A stretch of 64,000 nucleotides of DNA. Origin: Anticarsia gemmatalis. Lineage: Eukaryota; Arthropoda; Insecta; Lepidoptera; Erebidae. The translations under genes and the position numbers were made by a program. The notes beneath the pieces are model-generated. The model made no database searches. It saw only the letters and a list, made by a program, of their open reading frames with translations, and was not told where the DNA came from. The stretch lies in contig NC_134751.1 in assembly GCF_050436995.1 (NCBI RefSeq), forward strand, positions 7,440,001 to 7,504,000, read 5' to 3'. Shown in pieces: positions 59,501-64,000 of the stretch (its first letter is position 1; each line of letters starts with the position of its first letter).

Positions 59501-62500
59501 TGAAACCACAATATGCCAATTAATATACAAGCTATGGTAGCTAAACTGGCAGTAAAACTCAGAAAAAATACCTTAATTTTTTTGGAGATTCTATTCGTTT
59601 ATTTTATTTAAAACATTAAGCAACGTCCTTCAAATCACAGGTCCTATAATCCCTAACAAAATAATAACACAATTCATTATACCAATCAGGTTTTATAAAC
59701 CTGGCAACACCATTGGGTAGTTAGACCAAATATTGTGATATAAATAATGAACGCAGGCTACTTAATACCCAGGACCACGTCTTAATATAAAGTTAACTCG
59801 TCTCAACTGTCACAAACGATAGAAATCCCCAAAAAAATATTGGCTAAAAAAATACATGCACATGCGATACGAGCAACGCGATGCCTGGACTGGAGTCGAT
59901 ACACTAACCTTGTGCTGCAAGGTACATTGTTACCGGTGTTGTCGGCTATCAGTTAGTGTATCGTTTCATCAGATTGCAAAAATATTATGCGTGCCATTTC
60001 CTTCGATTCTTTTAGACTAAGTTGTCAGGAGTCATTATAACAACCGACATCTTGACAATTTAGTTGGTTTAGAATCAAAGCGGCGGTTCGTTTCTGCAGT
60101 TTGAAACATCGAGCTAAGAGCCGGTAGGGAGCTAGGCGGGCTGGGAGTGCACTGTGCGAGGTCAGATGCGGTGCGGGGAGCGGGGCGAGGCGGGGTGAGG
60201 CGGGTGAGGTGCGGGGGCGGGAGACCGCGCGGCAGGCCCGGGCCGCACCGGAACTTGTGAGATGGCGAATGCTCTACGACTGACCTCGTGACTCGCGTCC
60301 GTAAAGCTTTAGCGCTGACGTGACGCTCGCTCGGGTTCCGGGTGATAGGGGACGAACGAACTAAATCTCGGCACAACGTGCGAGAGCGAAAGATCGAGAC
60401 CGCTCGCCGGACGATCCACGATACGAATGCAAGCTGTCGGGTGCGTTAATATAAACAGATAATAAACAAAGGGCGTCTATGTGCATGCACGACTGCGCGC
60501 TTCGGCGCTCGCCGCACTCGGGAGAACTAATACAACGCTAACAACGGCTAAAAACAATCTGTAAGCCTCAAAACTACAAGTAAAGCCCTACGACCTCGAA
60601 CGATCATCGCTAATTGCGAGTCTCACGGTGACCGTGACTAATATTAAAGGTCGTACAGGTCGTGTCGATCATCGTAAGAGCCAGCCATTACTATTGAATG
60701 AACCACTGTGTACCTCGAAATCCTTTTGCGCAGCGGCGCGTGTTCGGCGTGTCCGGAAAGAGTAGAACAGACAAAAAGATGAGATTAGTTGAGGGCGGCC
60801 GAGCGCGTGTCAAGGACCATCTCAAAAGTTCCTAGCGGAGCGACTCCGCTCGCTCGAGCATGCGTCGCTCGGCGAGCACGCGCGAGCGCGCGAGCACGCG
60901 CACTCCAGCGAGATACGGCATTGTACGGGTATTGCAGACAAATAGCACATGCACAAGTCGTATGGAGTATAAGAACGTATATCAGATGGACAACGGTTAC
61001 TTTCAAAATGTAAAAAATAATCTAAACTATTACATCGAATAGTAGATAAGGATATTTAAGGGCAAAAATACTGGGTCTCAATAAGACCTAAGCTGTTTTC
61101 GACAATAATACGGAATTAGTAAATGCAAAATCGCCTGAATTTGAAAATAAAACAAATAAGAAAGATATACATAAATATATTAGATATAATATTAAAAATC
61201 CATATTTAGAGAAAAAATCGAAGAGAAATCCAAATAGGAAAGTTTGAGTGGTCCTTGCGTCCGGATAAGTTTATGAGAATGAGATTTTGAAACAAGATTT
61301 TGTAATGTGGGCCATCGACTGGAAAATGTTGATTTGACTAAAATATAGAAAAAATATTTGTTTTTCATATAATATTAAAAGGTTTTATAATAATTAATGT
61401 CTTCGTTGGATATAGAAGCTTCATAAAATGTACGATAATATAACAACGCGCTAACGGCACCGATACAATATTGAGACAGTGAAGCAATGCCAACGCGGAC
61501 GCCGTTCTCTGTATAGACTATCATACAACACGATTGTACGACATTCTATATGATTACATTACTCAATCATGTCGAGACTTTTCCAAATCAAGCGTGTACA
61601 CTGACATATCTTACCTGATTATTATTATTTGTATGACAATACCAAAACTTAAAATAAAAAACCGTATCAAATGGCGAAACAACGCTGATTTGGAGGTTTT
61701 GGTACATCATTGTAATAACTTATTATATAAATAACAGAAATAAGCTGACAAAAAGACGAACACACATAAAAAGCGATGGGACGTACCTTGCTATGGTGAA
61801 ACAGAAGTCCGACGCCTTCCATGCACACCTTTAAAATGAGTATACAGCTATTATAATATTGATCATCATCACTGCTAACATGTTTATTTGAGACTCGAGA
61901 TCTTGATACAAGCCGAATCGGTTTAATGGACTGATCTTCTGGAGACAACTTGACGTATTTTTTTAATAACTCTTGTATTCTTTCGTCGGCTACAAGATAT
62001 TATGTTGATCCGGAGTAAAACAATTATAATAGAGTAAATATTTCTTTGAATCACTGGAAGACTACTAGCAGTACCGTGCGTTACCTGAATCAGTCCGCCC
62101 TCGCCAGTGGCGCAATCCTGTATGGGGAACTCTCCCCCGAGCTCGGCCGCGTCTTGCCGCCGCCCGCTTTTCTCCATCGCTTCTTTAATACAGTAGTAGA
62201 GCGCTTTGCACTGAAAACCGTACAAAATATAGTTTTTGTAAGGCATGTAGACTTTTTTTCTTAACCCATTACTGTCCCACCACTAGGCAAAGGTCTTCTC
62301 CTGGAAAGAGGGAGGGGTTAGGCTTTATAGTATTTTTAAGGCCCAACCTCTCTTTCGTTCCCGTTACCATATAAGAAGATAAAAAGCACTCGGTTATTAC
62401 AGATTTGAATCAAAATAAGATATCATTTTTTTCAAGGGTAAGTGAAATACGTTACGTAGACCTCGTAAATGGGGTATCAAAATTTGTTATAGCACTGCAT

Positions 62501-63846
62501 ACATTACATTACATATATTACCTTCTTGGTGTAATATTTATGCAACTGTGTCTGTCCGCCGTTCTTCCTCCAAAGGCACAAGACTCGTATCTTGGGGCTG
62601 TAGGTCATGTTCACCAACCTCTCGTACCACCATCTCTCCACAATCGTACCTGGAATTAGATAATATCGGCTTGCTTTTTGCTAATATTTCCTGGTAATTG
62701 ATAGAAAGACAATGGAGTCTTCTATTTTTCAGCAAATACACGTAGGTATTGTACGAAAAATTATTCGAAGAATCCATCGGGAAGTCTATCCTAATAAAAC
62801 GAAATTTGAGCTGTGTATGTATACTTTATGCGCTACGTCTTAGATTTGCTATGAGTTCTAGGCCACCTTAAGTCAAGAGACTCAGCACAAACATTCGTAT
62901 TTACAAGAATTCGTCTAATTCATTGATACTTTGATACTATACAATAAAATAAACACCATTGTCCTTTTCTATTCTATTATTTCATTCCATGGCTTCTTTC
63001 ACGATAAAATGTATTTCATTGTTGTTGATGTAGGTCGTCCACGTGGTCTTTTGTCGACGTGCCGTTTTGATGATAAAAAATAACTAAGAAAAACATACTT
63101 TCATATTTATACTAGATTTTAGTTTAAATAACCTTGCGTGGAGCGCAGTATGAGGCCGTCGTCCCGCACCTCCATGAAGCGCAGTTCCCCGGCCGCGTCT
63201 GCCTCGTGCACCGTGAACGTGGCGCGACGTAACAGTCTCGAGCCCAACGGCTTCAGTTCTATGTCGTTGCCGTGCTGTACACAACAATTTTATATACAAT
63301 CATACATAGAATCACGCTTTCTTCCTATGGTAGCAAGAAAACGCCACTCGACAATCGATCCTTGCAAACTTCCCTCGCTTTTTTCACATACATACATCTT
63401 ATCATACAGGATCGCCGGTTATCAGATCAAAAATCATTGACACTAGCTTCCGTCAATGATACTAATGCAGCAGTTATTTCTAGAAACTAAAAATAAAAAA
63501 CCACTCACCAAAGTATGAACAACATCGAGAAGATGATTGACTTCTTGACTGTACACGAGTCCAATATGACTCTTAGCGAGCAACCGCCTTACTTTATTGC
63601 GAACTATATCAGCTTCCACACCAAACACTACCATGGCAGCAGTTAAGTTATACAGTGCAGTGGACAACAGGCGGTCTTCCTCGTGCTCGAGACGCTTCCG
63701 TTCAGTCTCGCTGAGGCACTTGTACCGTTCCATCATCTCATTGGCCCCTTGGTCCATGCCGATCATGTCTCTCTCTTGACTCACTGCGTCTAAGAACGCG
63801 TCCTCCCAGAACTGCATTTGGTCCCATAAGTTTGATCTTTCTTTAC
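56528..63846 (-). CDS. Rab3-GEF: MADD / Rab3-GEF, C-terminal half (partial)
   Basis: DENN/MADD family exchange factor for Rab3/Rab27 at synaptic vesicles, also linked to TNF-receptor/MAPK signalling. Eleven exons in the window: 63509-63846, 63133-63274, 62522-62649, 62085-62210, 61787-61828, 58885-58957, 58607-58653, 57925-58089, 57427-57753, 56808-56911, 56528-56702. The first begins with two bases of a split codon, so the DENN domains lie beyond the right edge. 554 residues are seen. Diagnostic blocks are MGMDQG-like MIGMDQGANEMMERY, KSHIGLVYSQEVN, VERWWYERLVNMTYSPK, VLCLWRKNGGQTQLHKYYTKK, ELGGEFPIQD and QICYAVLCVFSYFAA. Human MADD ends soon after the last block. The moth protein continues for about 190 residues with a GER-repeat, proline-rich, GC-rich tail ending SLRRASTTDRN. 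Phases agree through this tail, which makes the extension credible, but the last three exons rest on splice signals only. Confidence 0.9.
60100..60920. promoter_or_regulatory. GC/CpG-rich island inside a MADD intron
   Basis: In an AT-rich intron (58958-61786), 60100-60420 and 60780-60910 are GC- and CpG-rich, with runs such as GCGGGGAGCGGGGCGAGG and repeated GCGCGAGCG. No homologous protein is read in any frame. It could be an internal promoter or an alternative first exon. Confidence 0.4.
62259..62330 (-). repeat. CAGCAGTGGGACA repeat, copy 4 (inverted)
   Basis: TTAACCCATTACTGTCCCACC, then GGTCTTCTCCTGG and GGGAGGGGTTAGGC: the reverse-complement block order of 6399-6460. In a MADD intron. 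Confidence 0.7.
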
Positions 63847-64000
63847 CTTTAAAAGTAGTATTAATAATAAATGTATCAATAATAATATATCTTCTCTATC
63901 AGCAAGAAGCAATCAAAATAAATTAACATATATTATTAAGCCCAAGTTTCACCACCTCTAAATAAGTATCGGTTAGTTTATCACATGAAACTTTGGCAGT

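Noticed and set aside
60785..61042. Ala/Arg-rich frames on both strands
   Set aside because: Low-complexity CpG-rich DNA in a MADD intron. No splice sites or homology support coding.

Overview
This is a eukaryotic nuclear window, almost certainly from a moth or butterfly (Lepidoptera). The genes are insect-like and split by short GT-AG introns. The background is AT-rich with TAGGTACCTA-type microsatellites. It carries tRNA-derived SINEs, Helitron-like elements with the CTAG end, and a small family of repeats containing CAGCAGTGGGACA, all common in lepidopteran genomes. There is no sign of bacterial or plasmid DNA.

Nine protein genes were read by joining exons at splice sites with matching phases. 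From left to right: cyclin D (minus, 5' part only, running off the left edge); APC10/DOC1 (plus, 7220-9503); eIF2B epsilon (minus, 9585-13938); BBS7 (plus, 14728-20737); a ferritin heavy-chain-like protein (minus, 20945-21691); mitochondrial ribosomal protein S6 (minus, 21901-22353); THOC2 (plus, 29 coding exons, 23042-37274); a large MGA-like nuclear protein (plus, 44448-52653); and the C-terminal half of MADD/Rab3-GEF (minus, 56528-63846, running off the right edge). For the complete multi-exon genes the exon lengths sum to whole codons and give proteins close to the length expected for the family. The genes are unrelated housekeeping, ciliary and neuronal functions. They are packed as divergent pairs (eIF2B epsilon/BBS7, mRpS6/THOC2) and convergent pairs (APC10/eIF2B epsilon, BBS7/ferritin, MGA-like/MADD), not as a functional cluster.

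Gene-poor stretches are 2026-7219, 37275-44447 and 52654-56527. They and the larger introns hold mobile-element debris: foldback elements, MITEs with terminal inverted repeats, two Helitron copies in opposite orientation, SINEs, and a 1.7-kb TIR element in BBS7 intron 1 with about ten copies of a short motif.

The most interesting signal is in APC10. A 1.38-kb hAT-like transposon (14-bp TIR, duplicated TGATTA/TGATTACA target) sits inside a conserved coding exon. A strong 5' splice site just inside its left end and 3' splice sites just inside its right end are in matching phase, so the insertion could be removed as a new intron, leaving 21 extra in-frame codons. This looks like intron birth from a DNA transposon (introner-like). 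The alternative is a damaging allele.
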